Assembly (NCBI RefSeq): GCF_023805255.1
Contig: NZ_JAMSCK010000006.1
Span: 124,001 to 188,000, forward strand
Direction: 5' to 3'
Source of the DNA: Gramella jeungdoensis
GTDB taxonomy: Bacteria > Bacteroidota > Bacteroidia > Flavobacteriales > Flavobacteriaceae
DNA length: 64,000 bases
The translations under genes were made by a program, and so were the position numbers. The notes under the pieces are model-generated. The model was not told where the DNA came from and did not search any database. It saw nothing but the letters and a program-made list of their open reading frames with translations. Within the stretch, counting starts at the first letter, position 1. Each line of letters opens with the position of its first letter. Shown here piece by piece: positions 52,746 through 62,135 of the stretch.

Positions 52746-54026
52746 CTAAGGGAAAATTCCTCGCTGTTTATAAGCGGTTTCAATTCTGGAAATCGCAAGA
52801 ATATAGGCTGCTGTTCTCCAGTCTGTATTTCGTGATTGCACTTCAGAATGAATTTTTTTAAAGTTTTCGGTGATTTTCTTTTCAATCTTAGCCGTTACTT
52901 CCTCTAATTGCCAAAGTTCCCCATTCCTGTTTTGTAACCACTCCAAATAACTACCTATAACTCCCCCGGAATTGCAGAATATATCAGGAATTATTGTTAT
53001 TCCATTTTCTAATAGTATTTCCTCTCCTTCCTTATCAGTGGGGCCGTTTGCACCTTCAGCTACAATGGATGCCTTTATCTTATAAGCATTTTCAGAAGTT
53101 ATTTGATTCCCTAAAGCAGCAGGAATTACAATGTCACATTCCAATCCAAAAAATTCATCCGGGTTAATTTCTCTTGCTCCTTCAAAACCTTTAATGGATC
53201 CCTTTCGTGGTTCACAGTGTTGGGCAAGAGATTCTGTATTAATACCCTCTTTATTAAATAAGGTCGCATGTGCATCCTGAACAGCTATAAGCTTTCCGCC
53301 TTCCTGCGTAATGAAATGAGAGGCCCAGTATCCCACATTTCCATAGCCTTGAACTATGAAGGTTTTTCCTTCTAAAGTTTCATTTCTGGTTTCCAGTAAT
53401 AACTTAATACTCAGATAGACTCCGAAGCCTGTTGCCCGGTCTCGTCCCTCCAAACCACCGGCACCTACAGGTTTCCCAGTTACTACATGTTGATTGTGGG
53501 AGCGCTCTGAAGAGGATATGGTGGACATGTAGGTATCTGCAATCCATGCCATCGTTTGCGCATTCGTATTAACATCAGGTGCTGGAATATCGTGTTCAGG
53601 GCCAATATTTTCTCCAAGAGCATATGTAAAACGTCTGGTAATTCGTTCCAATTCAGAATCGGAAAATTTTCTGGGATCTATTTTGATTCCCCCTTTAGCA
53701 CCTCCATATGGAAGACCAGCGAGTGAAGTTTTCCAGGTCATCCACATGGCTAATGCTTTTGCAGCATCAATGTCTACGGTATCATGGTATCGTAAACCTC
53801 CCTTATAGGGTCCCAATGCGTTATTATGCTGCACCCGATAGCCAGTAAAAACTTCTACTTTGCCATTATCCATTTTTACAGGAAAATGAACTATAATTTC
53901 ATTATTTGTAATACCTAGAATCTTTCGGATATTAGGATTCAAATCTATTATATCAGCCGTTTTATTGAATTGATTCATAACGGTCTCATACATAGACTGC
54001 TTATTAATAGGTTTAGCGTTTATCAT
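52746..54026 (-). CDS. gdhA: Glutamate dehydrogenase (Glu/Leu/Phe/Val family)
   Basis: 426 residues. Substrate and catalytic motifs: VFTGYRVQHNNALGPYKGGLRYH, LPYGGAKGGIKIDP with the catalytic lysine, and the Rossmann motif IVQGYGNVGYWASHF. The C-terminal region NSGGVIGSYLEWLQN is also typical. Length and motifs fit the catabolic-type hexameric enzyme interconverting glutamate and 2-oxoglutarate. It sits between the small Cys-protein gene and the GreA/GreB-like gene, all leftward. Confidence 0.95.
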   Translation of the reverse strand: MINAKPINKQSMYETVMNQFNKTADIIDLNPNIRKILGITNNEIIVHFPVKMDNGKVEVFTGYRVQHNNALGPYKGGLRYHDTVDIDAAKALAMWMTWKTSLAGLPYGGAKGGIKIDPRKFSDSELERITRRFTYALGENIGPEHDIPAPDVNTNAQTMAWIADTYMSTISSSERSHNQHVVTGKPVGAGGLEGRDRATGFGVYLSIKLLLETRNETLEGKTFIVQGYGNVGYWASHFITQEGGKLIAVQDAHATLFNKEGINTESLAQHCEPRKGSIKGFEGAREINPDEFFGLECDIVIPAALGNQITSENAYKIKASIVAEGANGPTDKEGEEILLENGITIIPDIFCNSGGVIGSYLEWLQNRNGELWQLEEVTAKIEKKITENFKKIHSEVQSRNTDWRTAAYILAISRIETAYKQRGIFP

Positions 54027-54032
54027 TATGGC

Positions 54033-54194
54033 TTATTTAAAATGTTCACAAAAGTATTTTCTGTTTTCTTTCCACGAACAGTTCTTCCGATGGTCACAGT
54101 TAAAGCAAAGACCCTTTAACATTTCTTGTGTTAGCTTCTGAGGAGGATCTTTCTGAGGATTCTTTTTCGTGATTTTTTCTATTATTAAATTCAT
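54033..54194 (-). CDS. 53-residue four-cysteine protein upstream of gdhA
   Basis: Too short for ordinary calling. ATG at 54194, stop at 54033-54035, six bases before the gdhA start. The N-terminal 29 residues are basic and Pro/Lys-rich (NPQKDPPQK). The second half has cysteines at positions 30, 33, 39 and 49 in the pattern C-x2-C-x5-C-x9-C with His 35 and His 51 (CFNCDHRKNC, FCEHF), resembling a small zinc-binding knuckle. An 8-bp inverted repeat CTTTAACC / GGTTAAAG lies in its leader (54196-54229). No family recognised, but the spaced cysteines and operon position argue it is real. Confidence 0.65.
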   Translation of the reverse strand: MNLIIEKITKKNPQKDPPQKLTQEMLKGLCFNCDHRKNCSWKENRKYFCEHFK

Positions 54195-54382
54195 CCTTTA
54201 ACCGATTTATAATTTCTCTTTGGTTAAAGTCAAAGCTTATGCCCAATAATAGATAGTCACATATGAGGAATATAAAACAGTTTGAAAATCAGCAATATAG
54301 GATCCTTAAAAATATATGAGAAATATATTTGGCTGGGGCAAAATGCCCCGGATGGGGAAGAATGGACCGATCTAATTTAAAC

Positions 54383-55705
54383 CTATTTGAGTTTTCTACG
54401 AAGGGTCTTTCGATCAATCTGAAGAATTTGGGCGGCACGAGTTATATTGTTGTCTACCCGCGCTAATACTTTTAAAATATACTCTTTTTCTACTTCCCCT
54501 AACGATTTCAAAGCACTGTTAGATGCTGGAATAGGGTATTTAAGATAATTTGGAAGATGCTTGATTTCGATCGTGTCTTCACCCATTATAATAGCTCGTT
54601 GGATTACATTTTCCAATTCCCTAACATTACCAGGCCATGAATGACGTTGAAGGATTGCTAAAGCTTTATCAGAAAGTTTAATTTGGGATTTACCATATTC
54701 AGAGCGATATTTCTGTAAAAAGTTCTGTGCTAACAATGGAATATCATTCTTACGTTCTCGAAGGGGAGGAGTGGTAATTTGAACAACATTTAAACGGTAA
54801 TACAAATCTTCTCTAAAGTGCCCCTCTTTTACCATTTGGAATAAGTCACTGTTGGTGGCTGCTACTACCCGTAATTCAATTTTTTCTGCTTTTTGTTCTC
54901 CTATTCTTCGTACTTCTTTTTCCTGAAGCACACGTAATAAACGTGTTTGTACGGTAGTTGAGGCTGTTCCAATTTCGTCGAGAAAAATGGTGCCTCCGGC
55001 GGCCGCCTGAAAAAAGCCCTGCCGATTTTCATTGGCACCTGTGAAGGCTCCTTTTCGGTATCCAAACAGTTCTGATTCAAGGAGTTCTTCGGGAATAGCT
55101 CCACAATTTACGGCAATAAAAGGGTTTGCAGCAAAAGAACCTTTATAGTGAATGGCACGAGCCACCAATTCTTTTCCTGTTCCGCTTTCACCCTGGATCA
55201 ATATCGTTGCGCGATTATTTTTAACACGTTCAATGATATCAACTAATTGTTCAATCTTTTCAGATTGTCCTACTATACCAGCGTACACATTGGTTTGGGG
55301 ACCTTGCGATTTTTTATTTTCAGAGATTAAGGATTTTTTAGGGAGTGATTTTTCAACAGAATTCCGTAATTCTTCTGCTGTAAATGGTTTTACTAAATAA
55401 TCAACAGCTCCAGACTTCATTGCTTTTAGTGCGCCGTCAACGGATGGATATCCTGTGATTACCAGTTTAGCTATATCTGGGAAATGCTCTTCACAATATT
55501 TAATAAGCTCCATACCACCTATTCCTGGCATTTGTAGGTCTGTTATAACTAAATCTACTGCATTGTATTTTAAAATATTAATAGCCTCAATTGCAGAGGG
55601 AGCTTTAAAGGAATGAAAATTTTGTTCCTTCAGCTGCCGTTGGATTAATTCAAGCATATCGTAATCGTCATCCACAACAAGAATATTAGCTTTTTTTAGT
55701 GCCAT
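54383..55705 (-). CDS. Sigma54-dependent (NtrC-type) response regulator
   Basis: 440 residues: receiver (Asp 56, VITDLQMP), AAA+ sigma54-interaction domain (Walker A GESGTGKE 170-177; GAFTGA 217-222), and a C-terminal Fis-type helix-turn-helix (VDNNITRAAQILQIDRKTLRRKL). With its kinase, three bases upstream, it forms a complete pathway that would activate sigma54 promoters. Both genes are read leftward. Target genes are not identifiable here. Confidence 0.95.
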   Translation of the reverse strand: MALKKANILVVDDDYDMLELIQRQLKEQNFHSFKAPSAIEAINILKYNAVDLVITDLQMPGIGGMELIKYCEEHFPDIAKLVITGYPSVDGALKAMKSGAVDYLVKPFTAEELRNSVEKSLPKKSLISENKKSQGPQTNVYAGIVGQSEKIEQLVDIIERVKNNRATILIQGESGTGKELVARAIHYKGSFAANPFIAVNCGAIPEELLESELFGYRKGAFTGANENRQGFFQAAAGGTIFLDEIGTASTTVQTRLLRVLQEKEVRRIGEQKAEKIELRVVAATNSDLFQMVKEGHFREDLYYRLNVVQITTPPLRERKNDIPLLAQNFLQKYRSEYGKSQIKLSDKALAILQRHSWPGNVRELENVIQRAIIMGEDTIEIKHLPNYLKYPIPASNSALKSLGEVEKEYILKVLARVDNNITRAAQILQIDRKTLRRKLK

Positions 55706-55708
55706 TAG

Positions 55709-56806
55709 TTACATTTTTAACGGTAGATTGATTTGAAAAACCGTTCCGGACGGGACGTTATCAAATGTAATAATTTCGCCACGATGACTCTTTATAATTC
55801 CGTGAACCACGCTGAGCCCTAAACCAGAGCCATCTCCTACCGGTTTCGTGGTGAAAAATGGCTCAAAAATTTTAGATTTTAAATCAGACGGGATCCCTGG
55901 CCCCTCATCTTTTATTTTCAGGGTTAAATTTTCAGAATCATTGGAAACTTCAATGGTAATTCTGCTATTTTCAGGCGCAACATAAATAGCATTAATAAGA
56001 AGATTGAACAAAACCTGTGTAAATTGAATAGCATCCAATTGTGCCTCCAACCCAGGATTCTCCATATGGAATATATGTTCAATTTTTGCTTTTTTGAAAT
56101 TAGGACCTAATAATTTTAATGCCTGGTCAATAACTGGTTTTACAAGAATGAATTCTTTATGCTGAGGCATTTCACATGCAAAAAACATTAATTTCTTTAC
56201 TACCTCTCTGGAATAAATTCCAGCTTTCAAAATTTTCTCAATATCTTTTTGGGTCTGATTTTCCTTGGTATTAGATTTTATAAGCTCTGCAAAGCCCAGA
56301 ATATTTCCTAAAGGAGTGTTCAGCTCATGAGCTATTCCTGCAGTAATTTCCCCTAAAATCGATAGCCGGTCATTACGTTCGATACCTCTTTTGAGTATTT
56401 CCTCTTTTTGTTTCGTTTCCAGTCTCTCAATAAATTCACTTATCTCAATAGCAATCTTATTTAGTAATGTATATTCTTCAGGAAGGAAATCAGTTTGGTT
56501 AAATTTTATTTCATCATAGTGGACATTGATATGCCCTCTTATTTCTCCAAAAATCTTAATCTCGGAAGTTTGAAAAACCGATTGTAAAGGGACGTCTGAA
56601 GTTTTAATTTTGATTTTGTCCAGTTGACACTCTACAATTGCATTAGGAGCATGGAGCCAGGCTTTTTTTGTGATATCACAAATTTTCCTTAGGGTATCCG
56701 GCACAGATTCTGAATGTTTCCTTATAGCAGATGAAACTGCATATAAGCAGGATAATTCTTTTACTCTTTCCTGTAATTTTTTTTCTAATGGGATTTCATT
56801 TGCCAT
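55709..56806 (-). CDS. Cytoplasmic sensor histidine kinase partner of the NtrC-type regulator
   Basis: 365 residues without membrane segments. An N-terminal GAF-like sensing region (about 1-125, with ELSCLYAVSSAIRKHSESVPDTLRK) leads to the kinase core: His 160 in AGIAHELNTPLGNILGFAELI, N-box NLLINAIYVAPEN, and G-boxes DEGPGIP and GSGLGLSVVHGI. Three bases before the regulator gene. The sensed signal is unknown. Confidence 0.9.
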   Translation of the reverse strand: MANEIPLEKKLQERVKELSCLYAVSSAIRKHSESVPDTLRKICDITKKAWLHAPNAIVECQLDKIKIKTSDVPLQSVFQTSEIKIFGEIRGHINVHYDEIKFNQTDFLPEEYTLLNKIAIEISEFIERLETKQKEEILKRGIERNDRLSILGEITAGIAHELNTPLGNILGFAELIKSNTKENQTQKDIEKILKAGIYSREVVKKLMFFACEMPQHKEFILVKPVIDQALKLLGPNFKKAKIEHIFHMENPGLEAQLDAIQFTQVLFNLLINAIYVAPENSRITIEVSNDSENLTLKIKDEGPGIPSDLKSKIFEPFFTTKPVGDGSGLGLSVVHGIIKSHRGEIITFDNVPSGTVFQINLPLKM

Positions 56807-56909
56807 GTATGGTAGAAATGAAATTTGTGATTCGGTTACTGTGGTAAGTTAATAATTCAAACGATATTATGTATATAATTATCCAGTCTAGAAAAACTTT
56901 CGTAGATCA

Positions 56910-58148
56910 TTATGCAGAAATCTGTAATTCCGATTGTTTTTTTCGAAAGATCTTATCCCAAATGGTATAAAATGAACCAAGAACCAATTTATCAGAATTA
57001 TTTTTTTCAAAAATTATTTTCAATTGGTTAGTTTTTTTAAGCGGACAATATAAGTTTAATCCACTAAAAATTCCATTGGAAAATACGTTGCTAGACCTTG
57101 ATAGTTCACTAACTATTAATACCTCAGATGGATCTATTAATTGAACTAGAATCGAAATTGCTTTCCCAAGGATGTTTCCTGCTTTGTATATTGTATCTAT
57201 AGCCAATTGATCACCGGCCAAAGCTTTATCAATTATATTTTGTATACAATGGTTATCAGGTTCAATAAGGGATTTTACTCCTTTAGAAAGCTCATGATTT
57301 ATCTGCTTAATAATTGCAAAATAGGAAATTTGAGTCTCTAAACAGTCTTTCTTACCACAAGAGCATAAAGTGCCATTATTTTTTATAGGGAAGTGCCCGA
57401 ATTCTGATCCTGGGAAATGTTCTCTATTATTCATTCTCCCGTTAGAAACAATAGCTAATCCAACTTCATTATTAATGGTTATTATTAATGAGTTATTTAA
57501 TTTTAATTTATATTTTTCATAGGTGGCACGCTGTATGGCATTTGAATAATTTATAATAGAAATAAATTTTTTAGAATAGGATTGTAATTCACTTTCCAGA
57601 TCCTGTAATGCTTCGGGAGTAGGAAAGTTTCCTCTAAACTCTGAAAATGGGGGCAAAATAAATGAAACGCCAATTATATCTTTCTGTGCTAGTTTAAGTG
57701 TTTTAATAATGGATCCGTAAATGGCTTGAAGGCCCTGTCCTAGATCTTTAATTGGGCTTACAATGTTATCAATAGACTTTTCCTCTTTTTTATCATAAAA
57801 CTGATCGTTGAGAGTAGCGTACGACTTTTTAATACCAACTTGAATTGTTAAAGTTAATAATTCATTGTTCTCGTTTATTGAAAAAATTTTATTGCGCTTC
57901 TGTTCATTGCTTTTTATGAAACCTTCTTTGGTTAACCTTTGAAGAAGATTTAAGGCATTTGGATAGCTGATATTTAAAGCATCTGACAATTCCCCACAAT
58001 TTGCCTGCCCTTGAGAAAATAAATGTTTGAATAATAAGAGCCTTTGAAGATTGATTTTTCGCTCTTGAGTAGATAAAGTCCTCAAACTTCCTTCATTAGT
58101 AAAAAAATTATAAGAACTCTTTCCCATAATATTAAAATAAAGTAACAT
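56910..58148 (-). CDS. ROK-family transcriptional repressor
   Basis: 412 residues. N-terminal winged helix (about 25-90, with LFSQGQANCGELSDALNISYPNALNLLQRL) followed by the ROK sugar-kinase-like domain. The zinc site is CSCGKKDCLE after GHFPIKNNGTL; ATP-binding-type glycine stretches are degenerate. This is the NagC/XylR type that senses a sugar and regulates sugar genes. It is divergent from the BadF-type kinase gene, which may be one of its targets. Confidence 0.88.
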   Translation of the reverse strand: MLLYFNIMGKSSYNFFTNEGSLRTLSTQERKINLQRLLLFKHLFSQGQANCGELSDALNISYPNALNLLQRLTKEGFIKSNEQKRNKIFSINENNELLTLTIQVGIKKSYATLNDQFYDKKEEKSIDNIVSPIKDLGQGLQAIYGSIIKTLKLAQKDIIGVSFILPPFSEFRGNFPTPEALQDLESELQSYSKKFISIINYSNAIQRATYEKYKLKLNNSLIITINNEVGLAIVSNGRMNNREHFPGSEFGHFPIKNNGTLCSCGKKDCLETQISYFAIIKQINHELSKGVKSLIEPDNHCIQNIIDKALAGDQLAIDTIYKAGNILGKAISILVQLIDPSEVLIVSELSRSSNVFSNGIFSGLNLYCPLKKTNQLKIIFEKNNSDKLVLGSFYTIWDKIFRKKQSELQISA

Positions 58149-58252
58149 TGTATTATGTATGACAAATATAATAAAAAAGGTGATTTATTCTTTCATTTTT
58201 TTATTTAAGCATGGAATTGCAGTAAAATTAAGACACGAAATAGATTTAAGAT

Positions 58253-59107
58253 ATGATTATTCTAGCCGATAGCGGATCAACAAAATGTGACTGGACCATA
58301 GTGGACGAAGACAACTCTGTTTATAAAAGTTTTCGAACAATTGGACTTAATCCTTTAATTCTTTCTCGAAATCAGATTAAAGATGTATTAATGAAGACTG
58401 CTGATTTGAAATTGAATAAATCTTTAATTAATGAGATTTTTTTCTTTGGCGCAGGATGCGAAAATCCCGACGGCGGTAAGAGAATTAGGGAAGGTTTATC
58501 TGAATTTTTTGGAAAGCAAGTTAGAATACAAGTAAAAGGAGATATTGATGCGGCGGTTCTGGCAGCTACTTCCTCTCCCGGTCTCGTCTGTATTATGGGA
58601 ACTGGTTCTAACTGTTGCTTTTTCGATGGCACAAAAGTTATTCAGAAAAGCCCTTCACTGGGTTATCTGCTTGGTGATGAGGGGAGTGGGAACGCTATTG
58701 GGCGCACCTTATTAAAAGATTTCTATTTTGATAAAATGCCTGGAACCTTACAGGACAAATTTGTGGAGAGTTTCGAAACTGATTTAAATAAAGTTTTAGG
58801 TGAGTTATATAGTCATTCCTATCCCAATAAATATCTGGCAGCTTTTGCGAAATTTGCATTTGACAATTTACATTACCCATATATGTATGGATTAGTAAAG
58901 GATCACACTGTAAGCTTTTTTGATTTAAATTTTCCTTACTATAGGGAAGAAGTGAAAAAGTTTCCAATTCATTTTGTAGGTTCCATTGGTTATTATTCGG
59001 AAGGAATAGTTAAAAAAGAACTTTTTAAGCGTGGTCTAGAACCTGGAAATTTTATTAAAAGCCCAATTGAAAACCTTATAAAATCTAAATATTTAATTAA
59101 GAGTTAA
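58253..59107 (+). CDS. BadF/BadG-type ATPase, GlcNAc-kinase-like
   Basis: 284 residues of the actin-like ATPase fold. Phosphate-1 motif DSGSTKCDW at the start, CIMGTGSNCCFF and LGYLLGDEGSGNAIGR in the middle. These match N-acetylglucosamine kinase-like proteins of Bacteroidota. It likely phosphorylates an amino sugar released from glycans. The gene's end overlaps the converging LacI gene by four bases. Confidence 0.85.
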   Translation: MIILADSGSTKCDWTIVDEDNSVYKSFRTIGLNPLILSRNQIKDVLMKTADLKLNKSLINEIFFFGAGCENPDGGKRIREGLSEFFGKQVRIQVKGDIDAAVLAATSSPGLVCIMGTGSNCCFFDGTKVIQKSPSLGYLLGDEGSGNAIGRTLLKDFYFDKMPGTLQDKFVESFETDLNKVLGELYSHSYPNKYLAAFAKFAFDNLHYPYMYGLVKDHTVSFFDLNFPYYREEVKKFPIHFVGSIGYYSEGIVKKELFKRGLEPGNFIKSPIENLIKSKYLIKS

Positions 59108-60165
59108 TTGAAAAACTTACTTATTAAAAGTCCCCTTTGAGATATGGAACTTGTCTTTCTTGTTGATTCTTTATGAATGATTTTACTTTTAAGTCTGTAT
59201 AGGATGGGATCCATTAATAGGTGACCTTCAATTCGATCAAGAAGTGTTTCCACGGATATCTTGCCCTGCATATGTGCTTGTTGATCGATAACTGATAATG
59301 ATGGGATAAAATGGGATCCCATAGTGCCATTCGTATAACTAATTACAGATATGTCTTCAGGGATTTTAAGTCCGGCTTTAATTAGTGTTTTCATTGTGAT
59401 TACGGCCGAAAGTTCATCTGCAGCTAAAATTCCATCTATTTTTTTATCAACTGCTAATTTTTTAATTAAATGGGCCGGGAAGTTTTCACCCTCAAACTCT
59501 ATAATTCTTTCTGGAAGCCCATGTTCTCTTATCGCCGTTAAACATCCTGCTTTTCTTTGTTCGCTAACACTTGTATTCGGAATACCAGATAAATAAATTA
59601 TATTTTCGCACCCGGTTTTTATCAGATCTAAAGTAGCCAATTCGGCTTGCAACTCTTCATTCAAGACGATTTTATCGCAATTAATTTCTTCCGATACTCT
59701 GTCAAAAAGTACCAGGGGAATTTTCCACTTTGTGATTTCTTTTATATGATTTAAATTATTGGTTGCCTGGCTCTCCTGAGCTAGGGAAATAATAAAACCA
59801 TCAACCTGATTGTTTAATAAATTTTTAATAATTTCTTGTTCTCTGTTGAGAGAATCTTTGGATATACAAATCATCACTTGATATCCCATTTTGTTGGCGG
59901 TCTCTTCAATTCCATTTAAAGCTTCGGCAAAGAAATGAGGCAGAATACCTGGAATGACCACGCCTATTTTTTTGGTTTTTTTATTCTTTAGATTTTGTGC
60001 AGAGGCATTCGGTATATAATTGTTTAATGCAGCAATTTCCTTTATTTTTTTTCGTGTGGCCACACTGATTTCAGGACTATCATTAAGGGCTTTAGAGACC
60101 GTACTTACCGAGACATTTAGTGACTTTGAAAGTGCTTTTAAGGTGATATTTCGCTTCATAATCAA
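59104..60165 (-). CDS. LacI-family transcriptional regulator
   Basis: 353 residues. N-terminal helix-turn-helix: ITLKALSKSLNVSVSTVSKALNDSPEISVATRKKI and NYIPNASAQNLKNKKT; a periplasmic-binding-like effector domain follows (KIGVVIPGILPHFFAEALNGIEE, ...). It would repress or activate a sugar gene set, most likely the neighbouring glycan genes. A TATCTTTG box lies 24 bases upstream. Confidence 0.93.
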   Translation of the reverse strand: MIMKRNITLKALSKSLNVSVSTVSKALNDSPEISVATRKKIKEIAALNNYIPNASAQNLKNKKTKKIGVVIPGILPHFFAEALNGIEETANKMGYQVMICISKDSLNREQEIIKNLLNNQVDGFIISLAQESQATNNLNHIKEITKWKIPLVLFDRVSEEINCDKIVLNEELQAELATLDLIKTGCENIIYLSGIPNTSVSEQRKAGCLTAIREHGLPERIIEFEGENFPAHLIKKLAVDKKIDGILAADELSAVITMKTLIKAGLKIPEDISVISYTNGTMGSHFIPSLSVIDQQAHMQGKISVETLLDRIEGHLLMDPILYRLKSKIIHKESTRKTSSISQRGLLISKFFN

Positions 60166-60188
60166 TTATCCGCCAATTATTTAATTCG

Positions 60189-60196
60189 CAAAGATA
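60189..60196 (-). promoter_or_regulatory. -7 promoter box of the LacI gene
   Basis: Minus strand TATCTTTG, a perfect TAnnTTTG match, 24 bases before the LacI ATG at 60165. No clear TTG at -33. Confidence 0.5.
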
Positions 60197-60240
60197 ATAA
60201 AACGAAAAATTTAAACTTTCTTTTAGTTGGTATTTTTTCT

Positions 60241-60933
60241 TTAGTTTAATATCGTTTCTTTGGTTTTTTCTATATAATTCCTTCCTATATTATATCTTTT
60301 ACCTCTGATTTCTACACAATTTCCTTCAATGGAATTCACCTTATCTATAGCGATTGTATGTGACCTATGAATTCTAATAAATTTGGAGGGAGGCAAACTT
60401 TCGGTAAAATCAGATAACGTCTTATGAATTACATATTTTTCTTTATCCGTGATAATTTGAATATAATCTTTCAGACTTTCAATTAAAAGAATATCGTCGT
60501 AATAGATTTTTTTCATTTTTTTATTGTTAATCTTAATGAAAATATATTCTTTTTCATTCGCAGATAAATTATTAGTAATTCTATCCTGAACTTTTTTTAT
60601 GGCTTTAATAAATCTTGGAAATGGGATTGGCTTAACCAAATAATCGATCACGTCTAATTCAAAGGCTTCTACCGCATGTTCTGGATGTGCCGTTGTAATA
60701 ATAACGGGGAAATTGAACTTGTAGCTTTTTAATAAATCCCTGCCATCCATTAGTGGCATATTAATATCAAGAAAAAGTAGATCAATATTACTATTCTCCT
60801 CCAAATAACTTAAACTTTCTACAGCACTGCCAAAAGAATTAATGATGTCCAAGGTCTGGATTTGTTCCGCATAATTTTTAATGACATTTCTGGCTAAAGG
60901 CTCGTCGTCGATAATAACACACTTGATACTCAT
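60241..60933 (-). CDS. LytTR-family response regulator
   Basis: 230 residues. Receiver with Asp 56 (LLFLDINMP) and KPIPF; LytTR DNA-binding domain (about 130-228) with YDDILLIESLKDYIQIIT, RIHRSHTIAIDKV and RYNIGRNYIEK. Its start overlaps the stop of the LytS-type kinase by four bases. The pair precedes LacI and is divergent from the GH92 gene. Confidence 0.93.
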   Translation of the reverse strand: MSIKCVIIDDEPLARNVIKNYAEQIQTLDIINSFGSAVESLSYLEENSNIDLLFLDINMPLMDGRDLLKSYKFNFPVIITTAHPEHAVEAFELDVIDYLVKPIPFPRFIKAIKKVQDRITNNLSANEKEYIFIKINNKKMKKIYYDDILLIESLKDYIQIITDKEKYVIHKTLSDFTESLPPSKFIRIHRSHTIAIDKVNSIEGNCVEIRGKRYNIGRNYIEKTKETILN

Positions 60934-62021
60934 GTCAGTTTAAGGTTTAATTCAACAATAAATTTATTAGACTTCTTTTTTATATTTAAATGATAATCAT
61001 TTTTACTATAACTAAGACTGAGACGTTTTTTCACATTCGAAACACCAATTCCACCGACTTCATGTTTATTTAATTGCTCTGAAGGCATAGTATTAGTAAC
61101 CTTGAATTTTAATAGGTCCCCTTCAATGTTGAGAAAAATTTTAATTTCAACCGAATTTACAGATTGGTTAGCTCCATGTTTAAAGGCATTTTCTATAAAA
61201 GGGATAAGGATCATAGGACGTATTTTCTTTTCTTTGGATTCGCCGTTGATCTCCATTTCCAGCTTCAATTTATCTCCATGCCTGATACTTTCCAAAGCTA
61301 TATAGTTCTCGATACAATCTATTTCTTTTTTTAAGCTATGCTTGTCTTTGTGAGTTCCATATAGAAGGTACTTCATGAACTCCGAGAGCTTAATTATTGT
61401 TTCAGGAACCTTATCAGATTTTTCCAAGCTAAGGGAGTATATATTATTAAGGGTATTGAATAAAAAGTGTGGTGAAATTTGAGTACGTAAAAATCTTAAT
61501 TCACTTTCCAGTTGCGCTTTTTTTAATTGTGTAGAGCGCCTGTTTTCTCTCAACCAGTCAACGGTAATTTTAATAGCCGTAACGAATGAGATAACATATA
61601 GTTCACCCAGCATCATTACTATAGCCCAGTTTAAGGTGAATCGGGTGGTTTCCGGACCTTCCGGCCAAACATTCTGACTAATTAATAAATAAGTAGCGAT
61701 ATACTTTATCCAGACCATAAAGAAAATGAGGGATAACAGAGATATACTGAATAAGAAGAACTTTCTTTTAAAGATGAATTTTGGTATCAGGAAATAAATG
61801 GTCAAATAACATAGGACCATGTGGATTGGAAAGCCAAGAAGGTTCCCTTTAAGAGAAAGGAGGTAATCGTTGTAATAAATTCCCCATCTAAAGGTGTTGA
61901 AAAGGAAATATATGAGCCAAAAAACAACATGATGAAGTAATGATATTTCGTAATTATTATTTGCACTGACAGTCAAATAGGATTTCAACTTGGGATTACT
62001 GAATAAAGGTTTGATTCTCAA
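60930..62021 (-). CDS. LytS-type sensor histidine kinase
   Basis: 363 residues. Four membrane segments in the N-terminal 155 residues; His_kinase domain with FLRTQISPHFLFNTLNNIYSL (His 185), N-box PMILIPFIENAFKHGA, and GGIGVSNVKKRL near the end. It is the partner of the LytTR regulator downstream (four-base overlap). The cue it senses is unknown. Confidence 0.92.
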   Translation of the reverse strand: MRIKPLFSNPKLKSYLTVSANNNYEISLLHHVVFWLIYFLFNTFRWGIYYNDYLLSLKGNLLGFPIHMVLCYLTIYFLIPKFIFKRKFFLFSISLLSLIFFMVWIKYIATYLLISQNVWPEGPETTRFTLNWAIVMMLGELYVISFVTAIKITVDWLRENRRSTQLKKAQLESELRFLRTQISPHFLFNTLNNIYSLSLEKSDKVPETIIKLSEFMKYLLYGTHKDKHSLKKEIDCIENYIALESIRHGDKLKLEMEINGESKEKKIRPMILIPFIENAFKHGANQSVNSVEIKIFLNIEGDLLKFKVTNTMPSEQLNKHEVGGIGVSNVKKRLSLSYSKNDYHLNIKKKSNKFIVELNLKLT

Positions 62022-62135
62022 AATGAATACTTTTTTGGCGTTAAGCTATTCTCAGATGTTGTTGGTCTAATAAAATTTAAATCGCGAGTTAATTTATGAA
62101 TATTTATGATTAGCCTAATTTTTTGTTAAGTTTTT

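Noticed and set aside
54205-54260. A possible sigma54 promoter (TTGGGCATAAGCTTTGAC, minus strand) before the four-cysteine gene
   Set aside because: GG is followed ten bases later by TG and not GC, so the -12 element fails.
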